Of a DNA stretch of 64,000 bases, positions 8,330-16,128 are shown one piece after another (the stretch's first letter is position 1; every line of letters starts with the position of its first letter). The DNA lies in contig CBDBEL010000004.1 in the NCBI GenBank assembly GCA_965204415.1, positions 1,550,001-1,614,000 on the forward strand. Direction: 5' to 3'. Made by a program: the position numbers and the translations under genes. The notes beneath the pieces are model-generated. The model did no database searches. It was not told the origin of the DNA and saw only the letters and a program-made list of their open reading frames with translations. The DNA is from Aldehydirespirator sp965204415. Lineage in GTDB: Bacteria; Actinomycetota; Acidimicrobiia; Acidimicrobiales; Aldehydirespiratoraceae.

Positions 8330-10464
8330 CGGTGCGGGCCGGCGATCGGATGCGCAGCGGCATCGGGGCCTTGCTCGACCCCCGGTCGGTGGCCGTCGTC
8401 GGGGCCTCCGACCGCGAGGGCTCGTTCGGCGGGGAGTGCCTCGACAACCTCCGGGCCCACGGCTACCAGCACGAGCTGGTCGCTGTGCACCCCAGACACG
8501 CCGAGGTGCGAGGGGTGGAGTGCGTAGGAAGCCTCGACGCCTACCGGGGCCCGCTCGACGCCGTGGTGCTGGCCGTCGGTGCCGGTCGCGTCCTCGACAC
8601 CCTCAAGCAGGCCATCGCGACCGAGGCTCGCAGTGCCATCGTGTTCGCCTCCGGCTTCGGCGACGGGGGCGCTGAGGGCAAGGCCCGGGAGGCGGAGCTG
8701 GCCCGCATCGCCAACAACGCCGGGATGGCCGTGGTCGGCCCCAACTGCCTGGGCACCATGAACCGCCACACCGAAGCCACCCTCTGGGGCACCTACATGA
8801 AGCGGCTGGGAGCTCCGGGGCCGGTCTCGATCATCGCCCAAAGCGGCTCGGTGGCCCAGATGCTGTCCATAGACGACCGGGGCCTGGGGATCGCCAGCAT
8901 CCTTTCCACTGGCAACGAAGCGGTGGTCACCTCCGCGCATGCCCTGGACCACCTGGCCGACGATCCCTTCACCGAAGTGGTCCTGATGTTCATCGAGACG
9001 ATCCGCGACCCAGCCGCCTTCGCGGCCGCGGCCCAGCGGGCCCGGGCCAACGGCAAGCGCCTGGCCGTGGTGCGCAACGGTCGCAGCGAGACCGGCTCGG
9101 CCACCATCGCTGGCCACACCGGCGGGCTGGCCGGCGACGACGCCGTGTACTCGGCCTTCTTCGAGCGGCTCGGCATCCCCCGCTTCAACGACATCGACAC
9201 CCTGCTGGAGGCCGGGGCCTACCTGCTCGCCTTCAACGATCCGCCCGCCCGCGGCAGGGTGGGCGTCATGACACTGTCGGGCGGCGAGGCCGGGCTCGCT
9301 GCCGACCTCGCCGACGATGCCGGGCTGGAACTGCCGCCGTTCTCCGATGAGGGCGCGATCAGCCTCAACGAACTACTGCCAGACTTCCGTTCGCCCAACA
9401 ACCCGATGGACGGCATAACCCTCGGCTTCGATGTCGAGGGTGTGCGCACTGTCTGCGATGCCATGGCCGGCGACACCGCCTTCGGCACGATGGCCATGGT
9501 CTTCGGTGCCCCCGCCGCCGGCGGCCATGACGACGCCTTCGTGCTCGACGTGATGCAGGACGGCTTGCTGACCGAGCCGGACAACGACACCAGGCTGGTC
9601 ATCGTCAACACGGTGGCAGCCCTCGGGCGGAATGTCCAGATCGAGCAGCGAGCCCGCGAGCTGGGCGGCGTGGTGCTCCACGGCCTGCGGGCCGGACTCG
9701 AGGTGATCTCCAAGTGCGGGCGCGCCGCTCCCACGGCAGCAATGCCGAGGCTGGCCGATGTGGCCGTCCCGGCCGGTCTCGCCGGCTGGGACGGGCTGGA
9801 TGAGGCGGCACGCTTCGAGGTGATGAATCAAGCGGGGGTGCCGATGGTGGAGTGCCGGCTGGTCGGCGACCGCGCCGAGGCGGTGACCGCGCTGCACCAG
9901 TGGGGCCGCCCGATCGTGCTCAAGGGGAGCGCACCCGATCTGATCCACAAGACCGAGCACGGTCTCGTCAAGACCAACCTGGCCGAGGCCGTCGCCGTTG
10001 AAGCGGCGTTCGACGACATCGTCGCCGTCCTCGGAGAACTCAGCCTGCCCGGTTCGCACGTCGTGGCTCAGCCCATGGCCCAGGACGGGTTGGAGCTCAT
10101 CGTCGCCGTGCGCAACGAGCCGGGATTCGGCCCGCTGCTGGTGGTCGGTCCCGGAGGCGTGCTCGTCGACCTGATCAGCGAGGCCACCATCCACACCGTC
10201 CCGATCAGCGAGGACACCGCAGCGGAGATTGTGTCGACCGGCCGCATCGGCCAGCTCATCGACGGCTACCGCGGGGCTGGACCGTCTGATCGGGATGCGG
10301 CCGCGCGGGCCCTCCTCGCCATGTCGGAGTTCGCGTGGGCGGCCCACCACCACATCTCGTTCGCGGAGATCAACCCGCTCATCGTCCACGCCGACGGTGC
10401 GTCGGCCGTCGACATCGCCCTCTCGTTGCGCGAGTCGACCTCTCAACCGGGCGTCCAACCATGA
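8326..10464 (+). CDS. ADP-forming acyl-CoA synthetase (NDP-forming acid-CoA ligase, alpha-beta fused)
   Basis: About 710 residues with the domain order of single-chain ADP-forming acyl-CoA synthetases. A CoA-binding Rossmann domain (GASDREGSFGG) comes first, then a succinyl-CoA-ligase-like domain and a CoA-ligase domain with the phosphohistidine loop (AGHTGGLAGDD near residue 263). A C-terminal ATP-grasp domain has PIVLKGSAPDLIHKTEHG and ends EINPLIV. It converts an acid plus CoA and ATP to acyl-CoA, ADP and phosphate, or the reverse. The TTG at 8326 overlaps the upstream TGA. GTG 8332 follows GGGAG by about nine bases and is equally likely; ATG 8350 is a third choice. The MaoC gene overlaps its stop. 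Confidence 0.9.
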   Translation: MTVRAGDRMRSGIGALLDPRSVAVVGASDREGSFGGECLDNLRAHGYQHELVAVHPRHAEVRGVECVGSLDAYRGPLDAVVLAVGAGRVLDTLKQAIATEARSAIVFASGFGDGGAEGKAREAELARIANNAGMAVVGPNCLGTMNRHTEATLWGTYMKRLGAPGPVSIIAQSGSVAQMLSIDDRGLGIASILSTGNEAVVTSAHALDHLADDPFTEVVLMFIETIRDPAAFAAAAQRARANGKRLAVVRNGRSETGSATIAGHTGGLAGDDAVYSAFFERLGIPRFNDIDTLLEAGAYLLAFNDPPARGRVGVMTLSGGEAGLAADLADDAGLELPPFSDEGAISLNELLPDFRSPNNPMDGITLGFDVEGVRTVCDAMAGDTAFGTMAMVFGAPAAGGHDDAFVLDVMQDGLLTEPDNDTRLVIVNTVAALGRNVQIEQRARELGGVVLHGLRAGLEVISKCGRAAPTAAMPRLADVAVPAGLAGWDGLDEAARFEVMNQAGVPMVECRLVGDRAEAVTALHQWGRPIVLKGSAPDLIHKTEHGLVKTNLAEAVAVEAAFDDIVAVLGELSLPGSHVVAQPMAQDGLELIVAVRNEPGFGPLLVVGPGGVLVDLISEATIHTVPISEDTAAEIVSTGRIGQLIDGYRGAGPSDRDAAARALLAMSEFAWAAHHHISFAEINPLIVHADGASAVDIALSLRESTSQPGVQP

Positions 10465-10976
10465 CGACCGGAGGGGACAGGGCCGTTGCCGACACCGGGC
10501 AGGTCCTCAATGAGCTGCGGGCCATGGTCGGCGGCGAGCTCGGCACCACCGAGTGGTTCCAGGTGACCCAGGTCGAAGCTGACGTGTTCTCGGCGCTCAC
10601 CGATGACTGGGACCACATGCACAATGACCCCGGGTGGGCTAGAGGCACCCCGTGGCGCGGCACCATCGCCCACGGGATCTACATGATCGCCCTCATCCCG
10701 TCGGTGATGAAGAAGCTGACCGCACTCCCCTTCGTCAATGACGACCCGGAACGCGGCTTCACCCTGAACTACGGCTTCAACAAGGTGCGCTTCGTGGCAC
10801 CGACACGCATCGACCTCCCGGTACGGGCATCCGTGGGGGTGCTCTCGGTGGAGGACAAGGCCAACGGCAGCGTCCTTCTCACCTTCTCGGTGACCTTCCT
10901 CCAGCGCCACCATGACGAGGAGGTCACCACCACCTACGCCGAGTACCTCCTCTACATGGACTTCTCGTCCGCCTGA
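10461..10976 (+). CDS. MaoC-like hotdog dehydratase/enoyl-CoA hydratase
   Basis: 171 residues with a single hotdog domain. The catalytic Asp/His region of MaoC hydratases is visible as FSALTDDWDHMHNDPGWAR, then the hydratase loop GTIAHGIYMIALIPS. The ending VTFLQRHHDEEVTTTYAEYLLYM is family-like. It would hydrate a 2-enoyl-CoA. It starts with an ATG overlapping the stop of the acyl-CoA synthetase (ATGA), which supports a shared pathway: acid activation, then hydration, then oxidation by one of the nearby SDRs. The exact acyl chain is unknown. Confidence 0.88.
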   Translation: MTTGGDRAVADTGQVLNELRAMVGGELGTTEWFQVTQVEADVFSALTDDWDHMHNDPGWARGTPWRGTIAHGIYMIALIPSVMKKLTALPFVNDDPERGFTLNYGFNKVRFVAPTRIDLPVRASVGVLSVEDKANGSVLLTFSVTFLQRHHDEEVTTTYAEYLLYMDFSSA

Positions 10977-11019
10977 TCCTCAACCCGCGTGACCCGCCGA
11001 TGGCGAAAGGAACCCGCAA

Positions 11020-11406
11020 ATGACCGACACCGAGTCGAAGCCGAACGTCGAGCGGCTGTACGAGTGCTTGACCGACGGCCGCTACGACGAGGCCCGGAGC
11101 CTGCTCCACCCGGACTACCGCTCCAACACCCAGCCCCACGAGACCAGCCCCGACGCACTGATCGAAGAGATCGACGCGATCAAGCGGGCCATGACCTCCC
11201 CGAAACGAGAGACGATCCTGACGATGGCTGAGGGCGACATGGAGGTGATCCTTCACCGGACCGAGGGGACCGATCCGTCCTCGGGCGAGACAGTCGCCTT
11301 CCGAGCGGCCGACTTCTTCCGGAAAGCCGCCGACGGGCGCTTCATCGAGCACTGGGACGCCCTGACCTTCGACGGCGGCGACCTCTTCGACACCATCGAG
11401 CTGTAA
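11020..11406 (+). CDS. SnoaL/NTF2-like protein
   Basis: 128 residues with the pattern of a SnoaL-like polyketide-cyclase fold: an N-terminal helix pair (VERLYECLTDGRYDEARSLL), HPDYRSNTQP, and a final strand region with GRFIEHWDALTFDG. Such small alpha-beta barrels serve as isomerases, hydrolases or binding proteins, and a function cannot be assigned from fold alone. The ATG at 11020 follows GAAAGGA by about eight bases. It lies 43 bases after the MaoC gene and 13 bases before the next SDR, so it is part of the same operon. Confidence 0.8.
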   Translation: MTDTESKPNVERLYECLTDGRYDEARSLLHPDYRSNTQPHETSPDALIEEIDAIKRAMTSPKRETILTMAEGDMEVILHRTEGTDPSSGETVAFRAADFFRKAADGRFIEHWDALTFDGGDLFDTIEL

Positions 11407-11419
11407 GGAGGCAGATCAC

Positions 11420-12217
11420 ATGAGCCTTGAAGGAAAGGTCGCCCTGGTCACCGGCGCGTCGCATCCGCGGGGCATGGGCGCGGCGGTGGCGGCCAAGCTC
11501 GCGTCGATGGGTGCGGCGGTGGCCCTGGCAGACCTTGAGCGCACGGCCGGCGAGCTAGCCGAGCGGGTGGCCGGCATCGTGGCCTCGGGCGGCCGGGCCG
11601 TCGCCGTGAATGCCGACGCCACCGACGGTGATTCCGTGCAGTCCTGCGTGGCCTCAGTCGCCGAGCAACTGGGACCGCCGGAGATCCTGGTCAACAACGC
11701 AGGCGTGGGGATCGGCAGCCACCAGCTGCTGGAGAACTCCGAGGAGATCTGGTCGCAGACCCTTGCTGTCAACCTCATGGGGGTCAACCGGTTCAGCTGC
11801 GCGGTCATCCCCCACATGCAGGCTGCCGACGGCGGGGTGATCGTCAACAACTCCTCGATGTCGGGGCTGGGCGCCATGGCCGGCATACCGCCGCCCTACA
11901 CCGCCAGCAAGCATGCCGTGATCGGGCTGACCAAGGCCATCGCGCTGGAGTTCGGCCCCGACAACATCCGCTGCGTGGCCATCTGCCCGGGCTCGGTCAG
12001 GACCCAGCTGCACGCCCGGGTCATGGAGATGCACATGGACATGCACGGGCTGTCGTACCAGGAGGCAGAGGAGCTGGAGGTCAGCCTCATCCCGCTCGGT
12101 TACTCCTGCGAACCCGAGGAGGTGGCCAGCGTGGTGGCCTTCCTGGTCGGTCCCGAGGGCCGCTACCTCACCGGTGTGAGCATCCCGATCGCAGGCGGGA
12201 TGGCGCCAGGACTGTGA
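11420..12217 (+). CDS. SDR-family NAD(P)-dependent oxidoreductase
   Basis: 265 residues. The cofactor loop is longer than usual (VTGASHPRGMGAAVA), then LVNNAGVG, NNSSMSG with the catalytic Ser, and YTASK. The C-terminus has a mobile lid rich in Met and His (ARVMEMHMDMHGLSYQ), which usually shapes the substrate pocket. AAGGAGG lies about nine bases before the ATG at 11420. It sits in an operon between the SnoaL-like gene and the racemase-type gene. A beta-oxidation-like hydroxyacyl step is plausible but not shown. Confidence 0.92.
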   Translation: MSLEGKVALVTGASHPRGMGAAVAAKLASMGAAVALADLERTAGELAERVAGIVASGGRAVAVNADATDGDSVQSCVASVAEQLGPPEILVNNAGVGIGSHQLLENSEEIWSQTLAVNLMGVNRFSCAVIPHMQAADGGVIVNNSSMSGLGAMAGIPPPYTASKHAVIGLTKAIALEFGPDNIRCVAICPGSVRTQLHARVMEMHMDMHGLSYQEAEELEVSLIPLGYSCEPEEVASVVAFLVGPEGRYLTGVSIPIAGGMAPGL

Positions 12218-12252
12218 CCGCCGCAAGCAGAGATGAACAAGGAGAAAGACCC

Positions 12253-12954
12253 ATGACGACAATCGGGGTGCTGGTCCCCTACCGGTCCGACCCGGAGATG
12301 ATCGCTTTCGTCAGAGAGCACCTCGACCTTGAGGCGGACCTGGTGGTCTGCGGCTCTCAGGACGGCATGAGCGACGATGAACTGCGGGCCCTGTCCGAGG
12401 GCGTGGAGCCCAACTCATACGCGGAGATCCTCGAGGACGGATCGACGGTGAACATCACCCGCGAGATCGTGCTGGAGCGGTTGCAGCGGCAGGCGAAGCG
12501 CCTACTGGACGATGGCTGTGACGCGGTGATGATCTGCTGCACGCTCCCCTGGGAGGAACTCGACGCCATGGCCGGCGTGGTGACCCCATACACGATTCTC
12601 GAGGACACCGCGGCCACCGTCGCCGGGGGAGCCGGTTCCATCGGGGTGATGCAGCCCGTCGAGGCGGCTATGGAGGAGGAGATCCAGCACTGGCTGGCCC
12701 TGGGCGAACGCCGCGGGCTGGAGATCCACGCCCGCTACGCCGCCCCGCAGGTGCCGGGCGAGGATGTGGTCTTCAGCGACGACCAGTACGCCGAGGTGGC
12801 CCGGTCGCTGACTTCCCAGGATGTCGACGTCATCGTAATGGACTGCATGGCCTACACCGAGCACCACCGAGCCGTCGTGGCCGAGGTGTCCGGCAAGCCG
12901 GTCCTGAGGGCCATGCAACTGACCGGCATGGTGGTGGAGCAGGCCTACGGCTGA
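12253..12954 (+). CDS. Asp/Glu-racemase superfamily protein (AroM/maleate-isomerase-like)
   Basis: 233 residues. The superfamily uses a pair of cysteines; here AVMICCTLPW (C95, C96) is the first site and VIVMDCMAYT near residue 200 the second. The start MTTIGVLVPYRSDPEM resembles AroM-type proteins. The enzyme may be a racemase, an isomerase or a decarboxylase. ATG 12253 follows AAGGAGAAAG. It is the last gene of the operon before the operator at 12989-13036. Its last 23 codons exist in two further, degraded copies on the other strand at 14120-14194 and 14967-15034. Confidence 0.8.
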   Translation: MTTIGVLVPYRSDPEMIAFVREHLDLEADLVVCGSQDGMSDDELRALSEGVEPNSYAEILEDGSTVNITREIVLERLQRQAKRLLDDGCDAVMICCTLPWEELDAMAGVVTPYTILEDTAATVAGGAGSIGVMQPVEAAMEEEIQHWLALGERRGLEIHARYAAPQVPGEDVVFSDDQYAEVARSLTSQDVDVIVMDCMAYTEHHRAVVAEVSGKPVLRAMQLTGMVVEQAYG

Positions 12955-12988
12955 CGCCTCCGGGCGCCCGGCGCCGGCTGACCCACGC

Positions 12989-13036
12989 CCGACAACCAGC
13001 GGGCCGTCTGCGTATAGTGGGTGGAGACCCACAATA
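12989..13036 (+). promoter_or_regulatory. Promoter with palindromic operator for the next SDR
   Basis: A -10 box TATAGT (13013-13018) lies 18 bases after CCGACA (12989-12994). The palindrome GTGGGT (13017-13022), GGAG, ACCCAC (13027-13032) has matching TAT/ATA flanks at 13013-13015 and 13034-13036. Spacing and core (GGGT-N4-ACCCACA-N-TA) match the operator at 5411-5438, and both overlap the -10. The SDR start at 13080 is 44 bases downstream. Confidence 0.65.
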
Positions 13037-13079
13037 AGCAGTCGTTGCTGGCCCGACCCAGAAAGCGGGGAACCTGACC

Positions 13080-13946
13080 ATGAACGTCGAGGAGCTGATC
13101 AAGTCCCAGACGCTGGAGGGCAAGGTGGCCATCGTCACCGGGGCGTCCCGGCCCAACGGCCAGGGAAGGGCCATCTCGAAGGCACTGGCGGTGCGGGGCG
13201 CCCAACTCGTCATGACCGACCTCGAGGGCGACGACCCCCGCTACAACTACGAAGGGCTGGGCGTGGGTTCAGCCGAGGAATTGGCCGAGGCGGTCGAGGA
13301 GGTCAAGGCGCTCGGAACCGAGGCCATCGGGGTCACCGCCGACCTCGCCGACAGGGCTCAGATCCAGACGGTCGTCGATGCCGCGCTCGAGGCCTTCGGC
13401 GGGATCGACATCCTCGTCAACAACGCCGGGTCGCTGCACGGCCACTTCATCGCCGACCTCACCGAAGACATGTGGGACGCCTCCTACCGGGTCAACCTCA
13501 AGGCGCCGGTCGACTTCGCGGCAGCCGTGGTGCCGCATATGCGCCGGCGAGGCGGCGGATCGATCGTGCAGAACACGTCGGTGGCGGGCCTCGCCGCCTT
13601 CTCGGGCGGAGGCTGCTACAACGGAACCAAGCACGGTGCGGTCGGGATGATGAAGACGATGGCCGAGGAGTTCGGCCCGGACAACATCAGGGTGAACGCG
13701 GTGTGCCCCGGCAACGTGTGGACCGACATCAGCCCGCCTGAAGCGGAGCTGTTCGCCAGGCGCGGCTTCGCCGAGAGCGCCGAGCAACTCGTCGAGATGA
13801 TGGAGAACATGGCCCATCTTGCGGGCCGTTACGCCTCCCCCGAAGACATCGCCGAGGCGGTCGCATTCCTGTGCACGCCCGGAGCCAAGTTCATCACCGG
13901 CATCGCCCTGCGGGTGGACGGCGGGGTCAACATCGTCGGCGCCTGA
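13080..13946 (+). CDS. SDR-family NAD(P)-dependent oxidoreductase
   Basis: 288 residues, longer than a basic SDR. There is a short N-terminal extension and a 25-residue insertion after the second strand (GDDPRYNYEGLGVGSAEEL). The cofactor loop is VTGASRPNGQGRA, followed by LVNNAGS, catalytic Ser in QNTSVAG, and YNGTK. The insertion and the ending FITGIALRVDGGVNIVGA recall the group of SDRs found in actinobacterial catabolic clusters. It has its own promoter with the operator shared with the Rieske gene. The ATG follows GAAAGCGGGGAACC. Confidence 0.92.
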   Translation: MNVEELIKSQTLEGKVAIVTGASRPNGQGRAISKALAVRGAQLVMTDLEGDDPRYNYEGLGVGSAEELAEAVEEVKALGTEAIGVTADLADRAQIQTVVDAALEAFGGIDILVNNAGSLHGHFIADLTEDMWDASYRVNLKAPVDFAAAVVPHMRRRGGGSIVQNTSVAGLAAFSGGGCYNGTKHGAVGMMKTMAEEFGPDNIRVNAVCPGNVWTDISPPEAELFARRGFAESAEQLVEMMENMAHLAGRYASPEDIAEAVAFLCTPGAKFITGIALRVDGGVNIVGA

Positions 13947-13980
13947 CAGGGCTGTCGAGCCCCGGCAGGACCGTCGCGAG

Positions 13981-14122
13981 TTAGAGGCCGAGCGGATAGG
14001 TGCGCGAATCGGACTCATACGGCGCGAGGCCGTGGCCCGAGCGGCCCGTGAGCGCAGCGAACAAGAGCGGGAATGGCACCGCCGCGCCGCGACCGGCTCT
14101 CACCTATCCGCGTGGCCCCTTA
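13981..14122. repeat. Intergenic repeat element, copy A, with terminal inverted repeats
   Basis: A 142-bp unit. Its left end (13981-14002) and the reverse complement of its right end (14101-14122) match at 18 of 22 positions, including a perfect CACCTATCCGC / GCGGATAGGTG pair. It contains a 52-base core (14024-14075) that is identical to the core of copy B at 28367-28418. The right end supplies the TAA stop of a racemase-tail remnant. There is no transposase, so it could be a MITE-like element or a structured RNA. Together with the remnant that follows, it fills 13947-14258. Confidence 0.7.
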
Positions 14123-14194
14123 GCTGTAGGCGTGCTCGACGACCATTCCGGTCAGCTGCATCGCCCGCAGGACCGGCTTGCCCGACGCTTCGGA
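14120..14194 (-). pseudogene. Copied tail of the racemase-type gene
   Basis: On the minus strand this reads SEASGKPVLRAMQLTGMVVE then HAYS and a stop. That matches the last 23 residues of the Asp/Glu-racemase-like protein (12253-12954) with few changes. Homology stops abruptly upstream at about 14194. It is a fragment, not a gene. Bases 14126-14193 form a direct repeat with 14967-15034 (64 of 68 identical). Confidence 0.75.
14126..14193. repeat. 68-bp direct repeat, left copy (flanks toxin-antitoxin scar)
   Basis: Bases 14126-14193 match 14967-15034 at 64 of 68 positions in the same orientation. The two copies enclose the MazE gene, the broken MazF and the VapC remnant. Both derive from the 3' end of the racemase-type gene. 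A TACAAT -10-like box (14216-14221) lies just after this copy, before the MazE start. Confidence 0.75.
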
Positions 14195-14258
14195 CCAGTT
14201 ACGGCAGTACGTGATTACAATGTGACTACATGATGGTCGCCACGGCTGGGAGGCAGCG

Positions 14259-14528
14259 ATGGAGGCGAAGTTGGTGAGGGTCGGCAACTCGAAGGGAGTT
14301 CGCCTGCCCAAAGCTCTGCTGGAGGAGGCCGGACTCGAGGAGTTGGTGACCCTTAGAATCGTCGAGGGGGGCCTGCTCGTCGAGCCGCGGGCAGCGGTGA
14401 GGTCTGGCTGGTCCGACGCGGCGCGGTCGGGAAGCGAACGAGGCGATGACACCGACGCTGCGTCGTGGCCGCCGACGCGATTCGATGAGGCTGAATGGGT
14501 GTGGGAGCCCGCCGGGGACCAAGCGTGA
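14259..14528 (+). CDS. MazE/AbrB-type antitoxin
   Basis: 89 residues. The N-terminal half is a SpoVT/AbrB swapped-hairpin DNA-binding domain (AKLVRVGNSKGVRLPKALLE, then GGLLVEPR). The acidic C-terminal tail (TRFDEAEWVWEP) is the usual toxin-neutralising part. The ATG at 14259 follows GGGAGG. Its TGA overlaps the GTG start of the MazF-like frame (GTGA at 14525-14528), the normal order of a mazEF pair. The partner toxin is truncated, so this antitoxin may now be an orphan that still binds its own promoter. Confidence 0.82.
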   Translation: MEAKLVRVGNSKGVRLPKALLEEAGLEELVTLRIVEGGLLVEPRAAVRSGWSDAARSGSERGDDTDAASWPPTRFDEAEWVWEPAGDQA

Positions 14529-14812
14529 CAACGCTGGCGCGTGGCGAGGTGTACCTGTGCGCCCTGGACCCGGCGATCGGTTCGGAGATTCGCAAGACTC
14601 GGCCGGTCCTGGTGGTGTCCCCCGACGAGATGAACGAGCACTGGCGCAGTTGCCTGGTTGCGCCGATGACCACCGGCAGCCACCCCTACCCGTTCCGGAT
14701 CTCATGCACCTTCGAATTGCGACCACCTCCGAGCACCTGCGTCGGGCGCGCCAGACCCAGCGCATGCTGGCCGGGCAGGGTCTCCAGGGGCGCAAGATCC
14801 CCGACCTGCTGA
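14525..14812 (+). pseudogene. Truncated MazF/PemK-type toxin
   Basis: From GTG 14525 the frame reads LARGEVYLCALDPAIGSEIR then KTRPVLVVSPDEMN and VAPMTTGSHPYPFRI, a clear MazF N-terminal half of about 59 residues. From about 14703 the residues no longer resemble MazF and the frame runs to a stop at 14812 through the VapC remnant read out of frame. MazF is usually 105-115 residues, and the lost half contains part of the active site and the dimer interface. It is probably inactive. The break coincides with the start of VapC homology, which suggests a deletion joined two toxin genes. Confidence 0.8.
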
Positions 14813-14934
14813 TCGCGGCTGCCGCCGAGCAGGAGCAACTCACGCTGTTGCACTACGACGCCGACTTCGATCTCATCGCCGCAGCGACCGGCCAGAAGTG
14901 CGAATGGATCGTGCCACGAGGATCCGTGGACTAG
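14704..14934 (+). pseudogene. VapC (PIN-domain) toxin, C-terminal remnant
   Basis: 76 residues from ATG 14704 read HLRRARQTQRMLAGQGLQGR then KIPDLLIAAAAEQ and LLHYDADFDLIAA. This is the second half of a VapC ribonuclease, with the third and fourth acidic residues of the PIN site (PDLLIA..., DADFD). The first half with the first two Asp is absent. It lies in a different frame from the MazF remnant and overlaps it by 109 bases. The ATG is probably fortuitous. A non-functional fragment is most likely. Confidence 0.75.
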
Positions 14935-15166
14935 AGACTCCCGCCGCCGCGAGGCGACGACCAGCGGTAGGCGTGCTCGACGACCATTCCCGTCAGCTGC
15001 ATCGCCCGTAGGACCGGCTTGCCCGAAGCCTCGGCCACCACGGCCCGGTGGTACTCGGTGTCGGCCATGCAGTCCTCGAAGCCGAGTTCGTCTCGATAGA
15101 ACCGCAGCGACCGCTCGAGGTCCAGCGTTGACCCGCCGCGTGGTGGATGCCGACGATCAGGTTGCC
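14931..15166 (-). pseudogene. Glyoxalase/VOC fragment joined to a racemase tail
   Basis: Read on the minus strand, NLIVGIHHAA is the start of a vicinal-oxygen-chelate (glyoxalase-like) domain. After a frameshift comes LERSLRFYRDELGFE, also typical of that family. Directly after it the sequence becomes DCMADTEYHRAVVAEASGKP and the racemase tail, ending at a TAG (14931-14933). So two unrelated gene pieces are fused and the first is frameshifted. The TAG overlaps the stop of the VapC remnant on the other strand. The stretch 15167-15310 after it shows no gene that I can support. Confidence 0.65.
14967..15034. repeat. 68-bp direct repeat, right copy (flanks toxin-antitoxin scar)
   Basis: Same orientation as 14126-14193, with four mismatches. 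It lies inside the chimeric pseudogene. The pair of repeats could have allowed insertion or deletion of the cassette between them by recombination. Confidence 0.75.
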
Positions 15167-15310
15167 TCCCTCAGTGGCTGGATTCGATCTCCGGGCAATT
15201 GGTACCACGATGTCGAGCTTGCCGCCGAGCGCGTCCTCCCGTGCTGCTCGGTGACGGCTCCCGTCAGCTAGACATGACTCCCGACCAACATTGACCGAAC
15301 GGAGCCGCGC

Positions 15311-16069
15311 GTGAATCTGGAGCTGGACGGCAAGAAGGCGATCGTCACCGGGGCCACGAGGGGGATCGGGCTCGCCATCGCCCGCACGCTCATCGAGGAG
15401 GGCGCGCAGGTCGCGACCTGCGCCCGCAGCACCGACGGCGTGGCCGCCGCCGTGGCCGATCTCGGCGATTCGGCCTGGGGAGAAGCGGTGGACGTCGCCG
15501 ACGCCGACGCCTACGAGGCCTGGATCGGTCGGGCCATAGACCACCTCGGCGGCCTCGACATACTCGTGGGCAATGTGGCGTTCACGCCCGAGGCCGACGA
15601 GGAAACGCTCTGGAAGGCGGCGTTCGACATCGACCTCATGCACTGCGTGCGCGGCTGCCGCGCCGCGATGGCGGCGCTCGCCGACTCCGGCGCCGGGGCG
15701 ATCGTGTTGATCTCCAGCGTCTCGAGCGTGCTCACCGAACTGCCACCGGACGAGGGCCCGTACGGCGCCATGAAGGCCGCGCTGCTGTCGTACGCCGGCC
15801 AGCTCGCCCACTCGGCCGCCGCCGACGGCGTGCGGGTCAACGCGGTGTCGCCCGGCCCGGTCTTCTTCGAGGGCGGGGTCTGGGACCACGTCAGGCAGCA
15901 CGATCCCGACACCTACGAGTTCGTGCTGGGCCTGCCCGCGCTGGGGCGGATGGGCACGCCCGAGGAGATCGCCCGCACCGTCGTGTTCCTCGCCAGCCCC
16001 GCGTCGAGTTTCACCACCGGTGCGACCGTCCGCGTGGACGGCGGCACCGTCAAGTCGGTTCAGCACTGA
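15311..16069 (+). CDS. SDR-family NAD(P)-dependent oxidoreductase
   Basis: 252 residues. The cofactor loop is VTGATRGIGLAIA, the catalytic Ser lies in LISSVSS, and YGAMK carries Tyr and Lys. The usual NNAG is replaced by GNVA, an oddity in an otherwise intact enzyme. The ending VRVDGGTVKSVQH is typical. GTG 15311 is preceded by CGGAG at six bases. It stands alone, after the pseudogene region and convergent with the alcohol dehydrogenase. After it, bases 16086-16172 could encode a 28-residue peptide beginning MRAALFDTTD, which looks like the first strand of a zinc alcohol dehydrogenase and may be a remnant. Confidence 0.9.
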   Translation: MNLELDGKKAIVTGATRGIGLAIARTLIEEGAQVATCARSTDGVAAAVADLGDSAWGEAVDVADADAYEAWIGRAIDHLGGLDILVGNVAFTPEADEETLWKAAFDIDLMHCVRGCRAAMAALADSGAGAIVLISSVSSVLTELPPDEGPYGAMKAALLSYAGQLAHSAAADGVRVNAVSPGPVFFEGGVWDHVRQHDPDTYEFVLGLPALGRMGTPEEIARTVVFLASPASSFTTGATVRVDGGTVKSVQH

Positions 16070-16128
16070 GCCCCGGGAGCCTCCGATGAGAGCGGCGCTC
16101 TTCGACACCACCGACAGGCAATGCGACG

